Assembly: GCF_003002955.1 (NCBI RefSeq)
Contig: NZ_PVTJ01000016.1
Location: forward strand, 1-62,649
DNA from: Glycomyces artemisiae
GTDB taxonomy: Bacteria; Actinomycetota; Actinomycetes; Mycobacteriales; Micromonosporaceae
Direction of reading: 5' to 3'
Length of the DNA: 62,649 bases
Position numbers and translations under genes: made by a program. Under the pieces are notes generated by a model, which was given only the letters and a program-made list of their open reading frames with translations, had not been told where the DNA came from and searched no databases. Positions 40,786 to 48,927 of the stretch are shown here, piece by piece (position 1 is the first letter of the stretch; the number at the start of each line of letters is the position of its first letter).

Positions 40786-41883
40786 ATGACGCAGCAAGGC
40801 AGGACCGTGGCGGTCGTCGGCGGCGGGTACGGCGGCGCGGCCGTCGCGAAGGCCCTCGACGAGCACGCCGACGTGGTGCTCATCGAACCCAAGGACGCCT
40901 TCGTCCACGCCGCGGGCGCGCTCCGCGCCCTCACCCGCCCCGAGGAGTGGGCCGAGCAGATCTTCTTCCCCTACAGCGGGGTCCTCAAGCGCGGCAGTCA
41001 CATTCGCGAGTACGCCGCCGCCGTCGACGCCGGGGGCGTCACGCTCGCCTCGGGCGGGCGCGTCGAGGCCGACTACATCGTCCTCGCGACCGGCTCGGCC
41101 TACCCGTACCCCGCGAAGACCCGCACCGACTCGACCGCGGAGGCGCTGGCCCACTTCAAGGAGACCCACGCCGAGCTGGCCGGCGCCGAGCGGGTGCTCA
41201 TCGCCGGGGCCGGGCCCGTGGGCCTGGAGCTGGCCGGGGAGATCCGGGACGTGTGGCCCGACAAGCGGATCACGATCGTCGACCCCGCCGCCGAGCTGGT
41301 CCCCGGGTACGCCGAGGAGTTCCGCGCCGAGCTGGTGCGCCAGCTCGCGGAGCTCAAGGTCGAGGTGCGCCTGGGCGCGGCCTTCGACGCCGAGCCGGAC
41401 GTCGCGCCCGGCCGGGCCGGGGACGTGCGCGCGAGCATCGGCGGCGAGACCGTCGAGGCCGACATCTGGTTCCGCGCCTACGGGGCGAGCACCAACTCCG
41501 GGTACCTCGGCGAAGGCCTCGCGCCGCTCAACGGGCGCGGCCAGATCGCCGTCACCGCGAAGCTCAATGTGGACGGGCACGTGAACGTGTACGCCGTCGG
41601 CGACCTCACCGACGTGGCCGAGGAGAAGCGGGCCGGGGCCGCCTCGAAGCACGCGGAGGTGGTGGCCGCCAACATCATCGCGCAGGTCAACGGGGAGGAG
41701 CCGGTCGAGGAGTACCGGCCGAACCCGATCCGGGTGATCCTGCTGCCGCTCGGTCCCGAGTACGGCGTGGGCCAGGTCCCCTCGGAGGACGGGCCGGTCC
41801 TCATGCCGACCGAGCAGGTCGCGCAGTGGAAGGGCCGCGACCTGATGAACGGCCGCTTCGCCGACATGTTCGGCGCGTCCTGA
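40786..41883 (+). CDS. FAD-dependent NAD(P)H oxidoreductase (NDH-2/FSP1-like)
   Basis: A 365-residue two-dinucleotide-binding flavoprotein. The N-terminal FAD motif is VAVVGGGYGGAAVAKAL and the NAD(P)H motif VLIAGAGPVGLELAGEI (about residue 140). The FAD-closing block VYAVGDLTDVAEEKRAG is near residue 275. The fold and motif spacing fit the AIFM2/FSP1 and type II NADH dehydrogenase group; the substrate is probably a quinone. A GGAAGAGG site precedes the ATG. Strong MarR-type palindromes overlap the promoter. A convergent MarR gene (41932-42405) is a candidate regulator. Confidence 0.9.
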   Translation: MTQQGRTVAVVGGGYGGAAVAKALDEHADVVLIEPKDAFVHAAGALRALTRPEEWAEQIFFPYSGVLKRGSHIREYAAAVDAGGVTLASGGRVEADYIVLATGSAYPYPAKTRTDSTAEALAHFKETHAELAGAERVLIAGAGPVGLELAGEIRDVWPDKRITIVDPAAELVPGYAEEFRAELVRQLAELKVEVRLGAAFDAEPDVAPGRAGDVRASIGGETVEADIWFRAYGASTNSGYLGEGLAPLNGRGQIAVTAKLNVDGHVNVYAVGDLTDVAEEKRAGAASKHAEVVAANIIAQVNGEEPVEEYRPNPIRVILLPLGPEYGVGQVPSEDGPVLMPTEQVAQWKGRDLMNGRFADMFGAS

Positions 41884-41898
41884 CCTACGGCATCGCCT

Positions 41899-41918
41899 CC
41901 GCCGCCACCGGGCGGCGG
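41899..41918. terminator. Bidirectional terminator between oxidoreductase and MarR
   Basis: CCGCCGCC (41899-41906) pairs with GGCGGCGG (41911-41918) across a 4-nt loop in the 48-bp gap between two convergent stops. Confidence 0.65.
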
Positions 41919-41931
41919 GGGCTTCGCCGTG

Positions 41932-42405
41932 TCAGCACTCGGCGGACGGGCACGCGCCCTCGTCGGCGGCCGACGGGGCCCGGTTGCCGGTGACGACCCG
42001 CGCGAGCAGGCCCAGGAGGGTGTCGCGTTCGGTGTCGTCGAGTCCGGCCGTCAGTTCGGCGGTGCGCTTCAGGATCACCTCGTGCAGCTCCTCGGCGAGC
42101 TGGGCGCCCTTCGGGGTCAGCGTGACGAGGGAGGCGCGGCCGTCGCCGGGGACGGCCTCGCGGCGCACCAGGTCGCGCCGCTCGCAGCGGTCGACGAGCC
42201 CGGTGATGCTCGACTTGGCGAGGCCGAGGGCCTTCGCGAGCTCGAACATGCCGAAAGGCCGCGGGAGGATGATGCACAGCAGCTGGGACTGCGCGGTGGT
42301 GAGGTCGAACTGGCGGGCCGCGTCGGCGTAGACGGCGTCGACGAGGAAGGACGTGCGCACCAGCGCAGAGCCTATCTCGGCCGGCTCGCCCGCGTAATCC
42401 TCCAT
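41932..42405 (-). CDS. MarR family transcriptional regulator
   Basis: A 157-residue MarR protein. The winged helix spans about residues 45-100 (MFELAKALGLAKSSITGLVD, then the DGRASLVTLT wing). It ends with an unusual cysteine-bearing tail (DEGACPSAEC), which could be redox sensitive. It is encoded 50 bp downstream of the antiporter gene on the same strand and convergently with the FAD oxidoreductase. Its target could be the oxidoreductase operators at 40723-40761, or the biosynthetic operon next to it. Confidence 0.88.
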   Translation of the reverse strand: MEDYAGEPAEIGSALVRTSFLVDAVYADAARQFDLTTAQSQLLCIILPRPFGMFELAKALGLAKSSITGLVDRCERRDLVRREAVPGDGRASLVTLTPKGAQLAEELHEVILKRTAELTAGLDDTERDTLLGLLARVVTGNRAPSAADEGACPSAEC

Positions 42406-42455
42406 CCTGCAAGCATACTGCGAGGCCACGGCCGGTGCCGGTGTGCTCGCCCACC

Positions 42456-43706
42456 CTACGCCGGGGCTCCGACGGTCTCCCGTTCCGGAATCCGGCGGCG
42501 GGCGAGCCGGTCGATGACCGTGAGGCCCGGCGCGGTGAAGCAGGTGGTGGCGACCGCGACGACGACGATCATCGCGTACGCGGCCTGGTCGACGAGCCCC
42601 GCGCGCAGGCCGATGTCGAGGGCGACGAGCTGCATGAGCCCGCGCGCGTTCATGTAGCAGCCGATCCGGGCCGCGTCGGCCCACGACTCCCCCGCCAGGC
42701 GGGCCGCGGTCGTGCACGCCCCGAGCTTCCCGGCGAACGCGAGCGCCACGAGCGCGGCGGCCCCGGCGAGGAGGCCCGGACCTGTGATGAGCCCCAGATC
42801 GGTGTTCATGCCCGAGTGGACGAAGAACAGCGGCAGGAACAGGACCGTGGTCAGCGGCCTGATCCGCTCCGAGAGCGCCTCGGCGGCGGCCCCGCGCGGG
42901 ACGGCCGCGCCGAGCGCGAACGCGCCGAACACGGCGTGGACGCCGATGAGCTCGGTGAACCAGGCCGCGGCGAGCAGCGCGAGCGCGGCGGCGACGAGGA
43001 CGGCGTCGCGGCCCGGGTCGCGGGTGTCGAACCAGTGCCGGGCCCAGCGTCGGACCGCGAGGAGGACCGCGGCGAGGGCGGCGAGGCCGCCGAGCGCGAT
43101 GAGCGCGGCCGCGTCGCCGCCAGTGCCGAACGCGGCGAGGACCGCGGCGAGGAGGATCCACGCGGCGGCGTCGTCGAGGGCGCCCGCGGTGAGCGACACC
43201 GAGCCGAAGCGGGTGGTCACGTGGCCGTGGTCGGCGATCATGCGGGCCATCACCGGGAACGCGGTGATCGACAGCAGCAGGCCGATGAACAGCGCCCCGA
43301 TCCGGGGGTCGACGCCGCCGGGGAACAGCCCGAGGCGCGGCCCGAACCAGAGCGCGAATGCGAAGCCGAGCGCGAGCGGGACGACCATCCCCGCGCCCGA
43401 GACCGCGAGGCCGACGCGGGCGGTGCTGCGCAGCCGCCCGATCGGGAATTCGAGTCCGACGGTGAACATGAAGAGCACCAGGCCGATCTGGCTGACCCCG
43501 TCGATCACGGCCAGGAGCCCCGGCCCGAACAGGGACGCGTGCGCGCCGGGCGCGAGCGCCCCGAACAGGCTGGGGCCCAGGATGATCCCGACGAGGATCT
43601 CCCCGATCACCGGCGGCTGCCCGATCCGCTTGCAGACCGCGTGCGCGGCCCGGCAGGCGAGGACGACGAGGAGGAGCGCCAGGAGCAGGACGGCGGTGGT
43701 GCTCAA
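42456..43706 (-). CDS. CPA2-type cation/proton antiporter (KefB/NapA-like)
   Basis: A 416-residue membrane protein with about 12-13 hydrophobic segments. The motif AGALDDAAAWILLA (about residues 170-183) carries the paired aspartates of electrogenic CPA2 antiporters, and the early helix IGEILVGIILGPSLFG and GLEFPIGRLR are family blocks. There is no cytosolic RCK/TrkA domain. The start is TTG (43706), three bases after the ACP stop, with GGGAGC within the ACP gene as ribosome site, so it is the last gene of the biosynthetic operon. A role in product export or pH/ion tolerance is inferred. Confidence 0.87.
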   Translation of the reverse strand: MSTTAVLLLALLLVVLACRAAHAVCKRIGQPPVIGEILVGIILGPSLFGALAPGAHASLFGPGLLAVIDGVSQIGLVLFMFTVGLEFPIGRLRSTARVGLAVSGAGMVVPLALGFAFALWFGPRLGLFPGGVDPRIGALFIGLLLSITAFPVMARMIADHGHVTTRFGSVSLTAGALDDAAAWILLAAVLAAFGTGGDAAALIALGGLAALAAVLLAVRRWARHWFDTRDPGRDAVLVAAALALLAAAWFTELIGVHAVFGAFALGAAVPRGAAAEALSERIRPLTTVLFLPLFFVHSGMNTDLGLITGPGLLAGAAALVALAFAGKLGACTTAARLAGESWADAARIGCYMNARGLMQLVALDIGLRAGLVDQAAYAMIVVVAVATTCFTAPGLTVIDRLARRRIPERETVGAPA

Positions 43707-43709
43707 CGC

Positions 43710-43958
43710 TCAGCTCCCGTCTGCGGCCTTGGCGGGGCTGGTCTCGACGATGTCGACGACGTCGGCGATGGTCTCGGCGTCGTTCATGCGGGTGTCGTCG
43801 ATCGAGACGCCGAACTCCCGCTGGAGCCCGAGCGCGGCCTCCAGGCGGCTGAGCGAGTCGAGGTCGAGGTCCTCCAGGCGGGTGTCGGCGGTGAGGTCGG
43901 CGGCGTCGGCCTGGCACCACTTGGCGACGACGGCGGCGACGCGTGCGGCGGTGGTCAT
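43710..43958 (-). CDS. Acyl carrier protein
   Basis: An 82-residue stand-alone acyl carrier protein. The phosphopantetheine attachment serine is S35 in LDLDSLSRLE, with the usual acidic helix II; length and helix pattern are normal. It would hold malonyl or the growing acyl chain as a thioester. The ATG at 43958 overlaps the KASIII stop (ATGA, 43955-43958) and follows AAGGAG. It is the only carrier protein of the operon, so both the KS and the KASIII probably act on it. Confidence 0.93.
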   Translation of the reverse strand: MTTAARVAAVVAKWCQADAADLTADTRLEDLDLDSLSRLEAALGLQREFGVSIDDTRMNDAETIADVVDIVETSPAKAADGS

Positions 43959-44977
43959 GTTGCGCTCCTTGGGTGTTGTGCGGTTCCGGGCCAGCGCAGC
44001 AGCGCCGAGCCCCAGGTGAACCCGCCGCCGAAGGCGGTCAGGAGGACGGTGTGGCCGCCTTCGAGGCGGCCTTCGCGGCGGGCCCGGTCGAGGGCGAGCG
44101 GGATCGACGCGGCCCCGGTGTTGCCGGTGCGGTCGAGGTCGACGAGGAGCCGGTCGTGGTCGGCGCCGAGCTCGTCGGCGACGGCGCGGAGGATGCGGAT
44201 GTTGGCCTGGTGGCCGCAGATGCGGTCCACTTCGGCGGGTTTGAGGCCGGCGCGGTCGAGGGCGGCGCGGGAGGAGGCGGTCATGTGGGCGACGGCTTGG
44301 AGGAAGACCTCGCGGCCGTCCATCGCCATGTAGTACGTGGACGGGTCCGGTTGGGGGCGTTCGGTTCCCGTGGCCAGGCGGGCCCGGGATGCGGAGCCGG
44401 GGGCGATGAGGCTCGCGGCGCCGGTGCCGTCCGCGCCGAGGTCGAGGGCGAGGAGCGCCCCGTCCTCGTCGGGCTCCCCGGCGCGCAGGAGCACGGCTCC
44501 GGCGCCGTCGCCGAAGAGCGGATGGACGGTGCGGTCGCCGGGGTCGGTGAGCGTGGAGGCGGTCTCGGCCCCGGCGACGAGGACGCGGCGGGCGCCGGTG
44601 GCGATGAGCCCGGCGGCGGTGGCGAGCGCGTAGACGAACCCGGAGCAGGCGGCGTTGACGTCGAAGGCCGGGCAGGCGAGGCCGAGCCGGGCGGCGGCGA
44701 GCGGCGCGGTGGCGGGGATCTGGTGGTCGGGCGTGTAGGTCGCAACCAGGAACGCGTCCACTTCGGATGGTTTGGTGTCGGCGTCGGCGAGCGCGGCGCG
44801 GGCCGCTTCGGCGGCGAGGGCCGAGGTGGGGGTGGTCGCGTCGGCGAAGCGGCGGGCGCGGATGCCGGTGCGCCGCTCGATCCAGTCGGGGGTGACGCCG
44901 AGGCGCGCGGCGAGCTCGTCGTTGCCCACCTCCCGTTCGGGAAGCGCGCTCCCGAGTCCGATGAGGACGGCGGTCAT
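43955..44977 (-). CDS. Beta-ketoacyl-ACP synthase III (KASIII) family protein
   Basis: A 340-residue thiolase-fold condensing enzyme of the FabH type. The catalytic triad is intact: C111 in NAACSGF, H256 in GHQANI and N286 in GNTGAAS; the C-terminal GGGFTWGSALLRW is typical. FabH enzymes prime fatty/polyketide chains from an acyl-CoA, and relatives in secondary metabolism also make C-C, ester or amide bonds (PqsD, CerJ). Without other fatty-acid genes here, a dedicated role in the operon is likely. It overlaps the KS gene by ATGA (44974-44977) and the ACP gene by ATGA (43955-43958). Confidence 0.94.
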   Translation of the reverse strand: MTAVLIGLGSALPEREVGNDELAARLGVTPDWIERRTGIRARRFADATTPTSALAAEAARAALADADTKPSEVDAFLVATYTPDHQIPATAPLAAARLGLACPAFDVNAACSGFVYALATAAGLIATGARRVLVAGAETASTLTDPGDRTVHPLFGDGAGAVLLRAGEPDEDGALLALDLGADGTGAASLIAPGSASRARLATGTERPQPDPSTYYMAMDGREVFLQAVAHMTASSRAALDRAGLKPAEVDRICGHQANIRILRAVADELGADHDRLLVDLDRTGNTGAASIPLALDRARREGRLEGGHTVLLTAFGGGFTWGSALLRWPGTAQHPRSAT

Positions 44978-46659
44978 CGGTCCTCCTCCGGGATCGGGAA
45001 GGTCGCGTACTGCCACGGGTAGTGCGGGAGGCGCACAAAAGTGGCGGTGTCGTCGAAGACGGCGGTCCAGTCGACGTCCTCGCCGTCGCAGAACGCGGCC
45101 CCGACGCCTTCGGGCGCGGGGGCGTCGCCGTCGGCGATGGCGAGGAGCGCGGCGGCGAGCCCGGCGCGGGTCTCGGCGTGGACGGCGGCGCGGTGCGCGT
45201 GGTGGGTGGTGCGCACGGCGGCGCTGTAGCAGACGTCGCGGAGGGCGTGTGTGGTGCCGGAGATCCATGCGGCGCAGTCGCGGGCGCGGTCGAGGAGGGC
45301 CGGGCCGGTGGCCGCGGAGAGCACGAACGGGTAGGCGCGGCCGTCGTCGGGGGCGGCCTCGCGGCGCGGGGCCTCGCCGAGGATGAGGTGCGCGTTCGCG
45401 GCGGAGATCCCCTGGCCGCTGACGCCCGCGAGGAGCGGGCGGCCCCGGCCGTCGAGGTCCACTGTGGCGGTGGGGACGGCGACGGGCAGTGCGGCCCAGT
45501 CGATCTTGGGGTTCGGGGTCTCGTAGTGGAGGCTCGCGGGGAGGCGGCGGTGCTTGAGCGACAGCGCGGTCTTGATGACGGCGGCGACTCCGGCGGCGCC
45601 TTCGGTGTGGCCGATGTTGGTCTTGACGGAGCCGACGAGGACGGGCCGGTCGGCGGGGCGGTCCTTGCCGAGGACGTCGCCGATCGCGGCGAACTCGATG
45701 GGGTCGATGAGGGGCGTGCCGGTGCCGTGGGCCTCGATGAAGTCGACGTCGGCCGCGTCGATCCCGGCGTCCTCGTGGGCGAGGCGCAGCATCTCGGCGT
45801 GGGCGTCGATCGAGGGCGCGAGGAGCGACCCGGAGGCGCGGCCGTCGTTGCCGAGGTTCCCGCCGAGGACGAGCGCGTGGACGGGGTCGCCGTCGGCGAG
45901 GGCCTTGGCGAGGGGCTTGAGGACGACGGCGGCGGCGCCGTCGGAGGGCGCGAAGCCGTCGGCGCGGGCGTCGCCGAACTTGCAGCGGCCGTCGCGGGCG
46001 AACATGCGCGCCTGGGAGAGCAGGAGGTCCTCTTCGGCGTTGAGCTTGAGGTTGACGCCCGCGACGAGCGCGGCCTCGGTCTCCCCGGCGCGCAAGGAGA
46101 GGCACGCGAGGTGGAGGGCGGTGAGCGAGGAGGAGCAGGCGGTGTCGACGGTGATGCTGGGGCCGCGCAGGTCGAACTCGTACGCGAGGCGTCCTGAGAG
46201 GACGGACCGGAGGTTGTAGATCACGGAGGGCGTGATCGCTTCGGGGCCGCGGCGGGCGATGACGTCCCAGAAGTCGAGGTTCATGTTGCCGACGTACACG
46301 CCGGTGCGGGTCCCGGCGACCGCCTCGCGGGTGAGCCCGGCGTCGGCGAACGCCTCGTAGGCGGCGGTGAGGAGGAGCCGCTGCTGCGGGTCCAGATAGG
46401 TCGCCTGCGCGGGCGTCATGCCGAAGAACGGCGCGTCGAAGTCGAAGGCGCGCTCCAGGTATCCCGATCGCTTCGCGATCACCTTGCCCAGGGCGGGCTC
46501 GGGCGAGTACATGGCCTCGGCGTCGTAGCGGTCCTTCGGGGTGGGCCCGGTGGCGTCGCCCCCGGCGAGCAGCAGCTCCCAGAGGGCGTCGGTGCCGTCG
46601 GCGCCGGGGAAGCGGCAGCCCATGCCGACGACGGCGATCGGTTCGCGGCGGTACTCCAT
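44974..46659 (-). CDS. AT-less polyketide ketosynthase
   Basis: A 561-residue stand-alone ketosynthase of the modular type I kind. Residues 6-430 form a complete KS with C175 (DTACSSS), H311 (EAHGTGT) and H351 (NIGHTEG). Residues 442-512 match the KS-AT linker start (YPFVLSAATGPALLDRA). The protein then runs straight into a post-AT-like segment (VDWTAVF, then VRLPHYPWQ, residues 529-550) with no acyltransferase domain between. The AT seems to have been lost cleanly. One round of condensation, with extender supplied in trans, is inferred. The ATG at 46659 is 68 bp from the DoxX gene, with a strong hairpin in the gap. Confidence 0.92.
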   Translation of the reverse strand: MEYRREPIAVVGMGCRFPGADGTDALWELLLAGGDATGPTPKDRYDAEAMYSPEPALGKVIAKRSGYLERAFDFDAPFFGMTPAQATYLDPQQRLLLTAAYEAFADAGLTREAVAGTRTGVYVGNMNLDFWDVIARRGPEAITPSVIYNLRSVLSGRLAYEFDLRGPSITVDTACSSSLTALHLACLSLRAGETEAALVAGVNLKLNAEEDLLLSQARMFARDGRCKFGDARADGFAPSDGAAAVVLKPLAKALADGDPVHALVLGGNLGNDGRASGSLLAPSIDAHAEMLRLAHEDAGIDAADVDFIEAHGTGTPLIDPIEFAAIGDVLGKDRPADRPVLVGSVKTNIGHTEGAAGVAAVIKTALSLKHRRLPASLHYETPNPKIDWAALPVAVPTATVDLDGRGRPLLAGVSGQGISAANAHLILGEAPRREAAPDDGRAYPFVLSAATGPALLDRARDCAAWISGTTHALRDVCYSAAVRTTHHAHRAAVHAETRAGLAAALLAIADGDAPAPEGVGAAFCDGEDVDWTAVFDDTATFVRLPHYPWQYATFPIPEEDR

Positions 46660-46696
46660 GCGGCTCTCGATTCGGTGCGGAGGGAACGGGGTCGGC

Positions 46697-46719
46697 GGGG
46701 CCCGGCCGGGCCGGGCCCC
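46697..46719 (-). terminator. Intra-operon hairpin between DoxX and KS genes
   Basis: GGGGCCCGGC (46697-46706) pairs perfectly with GCCGGGCCCC (46710-46719) around a 3-nt CGG loop, nine bases after the DoxX stop. It could attenuate the downstream KS-KASIII-ACP-antiporter part of the operon or stabilise the upstream mRNA. Confidence 0.6.
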
Positions 46720-46727
46720 TGGAAGGT

Positions 46728-47090
46728 CTACGCGTTCAGGTAGATGAGGACGCCCGCGACGGCGGTCAGGACGCCGAACAGCGGGGCCCCGGCGGCCTTG
46801 CCCGCCGGATCCTTGACGCGCAGGTGCGTCAGGAGCGCGCCGATCGTGAGCGCGACGATCCCGGCCGCGGCGGCGACGCCGACCCACCAGAAGTCGGCCA
46901 CGAGCGCGCCGATCGCGAGGCCGGCGCCGCCGAGGAATTCGAGGACGCCGATCCCCTTGTAGGCGTTGTGCGAGATGCCGAAGCGGTCGGCGTCGGCCTT
47001 GGCCGGGGGCAGCGTGAGGATCTTGACGACCCCCGACGCCGCGAAGGCGACCGCCAGCAGCAGGGCAAGGACGATGGTGGCGATGTTCAT
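46728..47090 (-). CDS. DoxX family membrane protein
   Basis: A 120-residue protein with four membrane helices. The conserved GVVKI (end of helix 1) and YKGIGVLEFLGGAGLAIGAL (helix 2) are DoxX/DoxD-like marks. DoxX-type proteins interact with quinones or redox partners in the membrane, and small members often sit in biosynthetic and stress operons without a defined role. The ATG at 47090 shares its A with the TGA stop of the flavin reductase gene (TGATG). It is the last gene of the upstream operon block. Confidence 0.85.
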   Translation of the reverse strand: MNIATIVLALLLAVAFAASGVVKILTLPPAKADADRFGISHNAYKGIGVLEFLGGAGLAIGALVADFWWVGVAAAAGIVALTIGALLTHLRVKDPAGKAAGAPLFGVLTAVAGVLIYLNA

Positions 47091-47680
47091 CAGTTCTCCG
47101 TGTTGTCGGTTGTTGCGTGCATTCGGGCACCAAGGGGGCCCTCGGAGTCCCCAGGGGACCCCGCTCCTTCCCAGGTCTTGAAGCGCCGCAGGCCGTACAG
47201 GAGGGGGCGCGGCTCGCGGCGGGCGGTCACGCGGTCGACCGCGCCGAGGACGACGACGTGGTCGCCGACGGTGAAGGCGCGGTCGACGCGGCAGTCGGCC
47301 GTGGTGTGGGCGTCGGCGGTGAGGTGGGGCCCGCAGGGGCCGGGGCGCCACCTGACGTGCGCGAAGCGGTCCTCGGCGCCGGAGGCGAACAGCTCGGCGA
47401 CGGGCCGGGCGCGGTCGTCGAGGAGGTTGACGGTGAAACTGCCGGAGGCGAGGACGGCCGCGGCGGTGGGCCCGTGCTCGCGCAGGCACACCAGGAGCGT
47501 GGGCGGCTCCAGTGCGACCGAGCACAGCGACGAGCAGGTCATGCCGATCGGCTCGCCCGCGGGGTCGGCGGCGGCGACGACCGCGACGCCGGTGGGGAAC
47601 GCGGCCATGAGGGTCCGCAGGTCCCCGGTGGCGGCGCAGGTGCCGTCGCAGGCGTGCGGGGCGGCAGGCGCGGCGCTCAT
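47090..47680 (-). CDS. Flavin reductase family protein (halogenase partner)
   Basis: A 196-residue NAD(P)H:flavin oxidoreductase of the HpaC/PrnF-type split-barrel family. The FPTGVAVVAA start block, MTCSSLCSVALEPPTLLVCL and GSFTVNLLDD are family motifs. A small cysteine pair near the N-terminus (HACDGTCAATGD) is unusual. It should supply free FADH2 to the tryptophan halogenase, as PrnF does in pyrrolnitrin formation; the flavin monooxygenase of the operon has its own reductive half reaction. The ATG (47680) overlaps the stop of the monooxygenase gene (ATGA, 47677-47680). Confidence 0.9.
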   Translation of the reverse strand: MSAAPAAPHACDGTCAATGDLRTLMAAFPTGVAVVAAADPAGEPIGMTCSSLCSVALEPPTLLVCLREHGPTAAAVLASGSFTVNLLDDRARPVAELFASGAEDRFAHVRWRPGPCGPHLTADAHTTADCRVDRAFTVGDHVVVLGAVDRVTARREPRPLLYGLRRFKTWEGAGSPGDSEGPLGARMHATTDNTEN

Positions 47681-48927
47681 CGCGGCTCCCCGGTGCCGTA
47701 CGGCGAGTCGGCGTCGAGCGCTTCCACGGTGAACCCGGCGGTGGACGCGTAGTCGTCGGAGATGCGTTGCAGCTCTTCGGCGGTGAACACGTCCTCGATG
47801 CGGTCGAACCCCTCGGGGGCGCGCTGCCAGGCGAGGTCGATGACCCGCTCGGGGCCCATGCGGCGGTTCGCCTCCTGGACGCCGCGGGTCGCGGGGAGCC
47901 GCTCGGACTCATAGCGGCGCAACGCGGTCGGCACGTCAGGTGCATCGTGAAGGTGCCACGCGACGGCGCGGCCGTCGATGATCGCCTGGGTAGCGCCGTT
48001 GGAGCCGACGGGGTACATCGGGTGGGCGGCGTCGCCGATGAGCGTCACGGGCCCGTCGTTCCAGGTCGGCAGGGGCGCGCGGTCGAGCATCGGGTACTCG
48101 TGGATCTGCGAGGCGGCGGCGACGAGCCCGGGGACGTCGGTCCACGGGACCTTCCAGTCGCCGAACTGGGCGAGGACCTCCTTCTTGCGGTCGGCGAGGC
48201 CCTGCGCGGCCGAGGGCCCGTCGGCGGGGCGGCCGGTGACCCAGTTGATGAGGGCGAGCCCTGACTCGTCGGCCGGGCGGATCGGGTAGACGACGAACTT
48301 GGCGCGGTCGTCGCCGAGCACGGCCATCGAAGCGCCCGTGAGGAACGGCGCGGCGCGCGAGGTCCCGCGCCACATCCACATCCCGTTCGTGTCCGGCTCG
48401 CCGTCGTCGGGGTGCATGGCGGCGCGTACGGCCGAGTGGAGGCCGTCGGCGCCGATGAGGAGGTCCGCCTCGACGTCCCCCGATCCCGTGTGGACGGTCA
48501 CAGTCGTTCCGGAAGCACTGTCGTCGTGGACGGTGTAGCCGGTGACGGGGCGGCCGGTCTCGACGGTGCCGTGGCCGAGCCGGGCGGCGACGGCGTCGGC
48601 GAGGTCCTGCTGGAGGAGGCCGCGGTGCAGCGAGTACTGCGGGAACCGGTGCCCGGCGAAGCGCCCGCGCGGCTCGGACCACACGAGATCGCCGCGGCGC
48701 GTGTAGAACGCGAGTTCGGCGGTGGTCACGGCGTGGCCCTCGACGGCCGGGGCGAGGCCGAGCGCGTGGAGTTCGCGCACGGCGCTGGGCAGGATGTTCA
48801 GCCCGACGCCGAGCGGCCGCAGCTCGGCCGCGGCTTCGAAGACGCGCACGTCGCGGTGCCCGGCGGCGTGGAGCGCGAGCGCGGCGGTGAGCCCGCCGAT
48901 GCCGCCTCCGGCGATGGCGATCCTCAT
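47677..48927 (-). CDS. Group A FAD-dependent monooxygenase
   Basis: A 416-residue single-component aromatic hydroxylase. The FAD motif is AIAGGGIGGLTAAL (residues 4-17), the second motif DLLIGADGLHSAVR, and the GD motif VTLIGDAAHPMYPVGSNGAT (about residue 300). The overall sequence resembles the PhzS/salicylate-hydroxylase subgroup. It would hydroxylate, or oxidatively decarboxylate, an aromatic intermediate and may take the role that the Rieske enzyme PrnD has in pyrrolnitrin, though the chemistry would differ. It overlaps its two neighbours by ATGA (48924-48927 and 47677-47680). Confidence 0.92.
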   Translation of the reverse strand: MRIAIAGGGIGGLTAALALHAAGHRDVRVFEAAAELRPLGVGLNILPSAVRELHALGLAPAVEGHAVTTAELAFYTRRGDLVWSEPRGRFAGHRFPQYSLHRGLLQQDLADAVAARLGHGTVETGRPVTGYTVHDDSASGTTVTVHTGSGDVEADLLIGADGLHSAVRAAMHPDDGEPDTNGMWMWRGTSRAAPFLTGASMAVLGDDRAKFVVYPIRPADESGLALINWVTGRPADGPSAAQGLADRKKEVLAQFGDWKVPWTDVPGLVAAASQIHEYPMLDRAPLPTWNDGPVTLIGDAAHPMYPVGSNGATQAIIDGRAVAWHLHDAPDVPTALRRYESERLPATRGVQEANRRMGPERVIDLAWQRAPEGFDRIEDVFTAEELQRISDDYASTAGFTVEALDADSPYGTGEPR

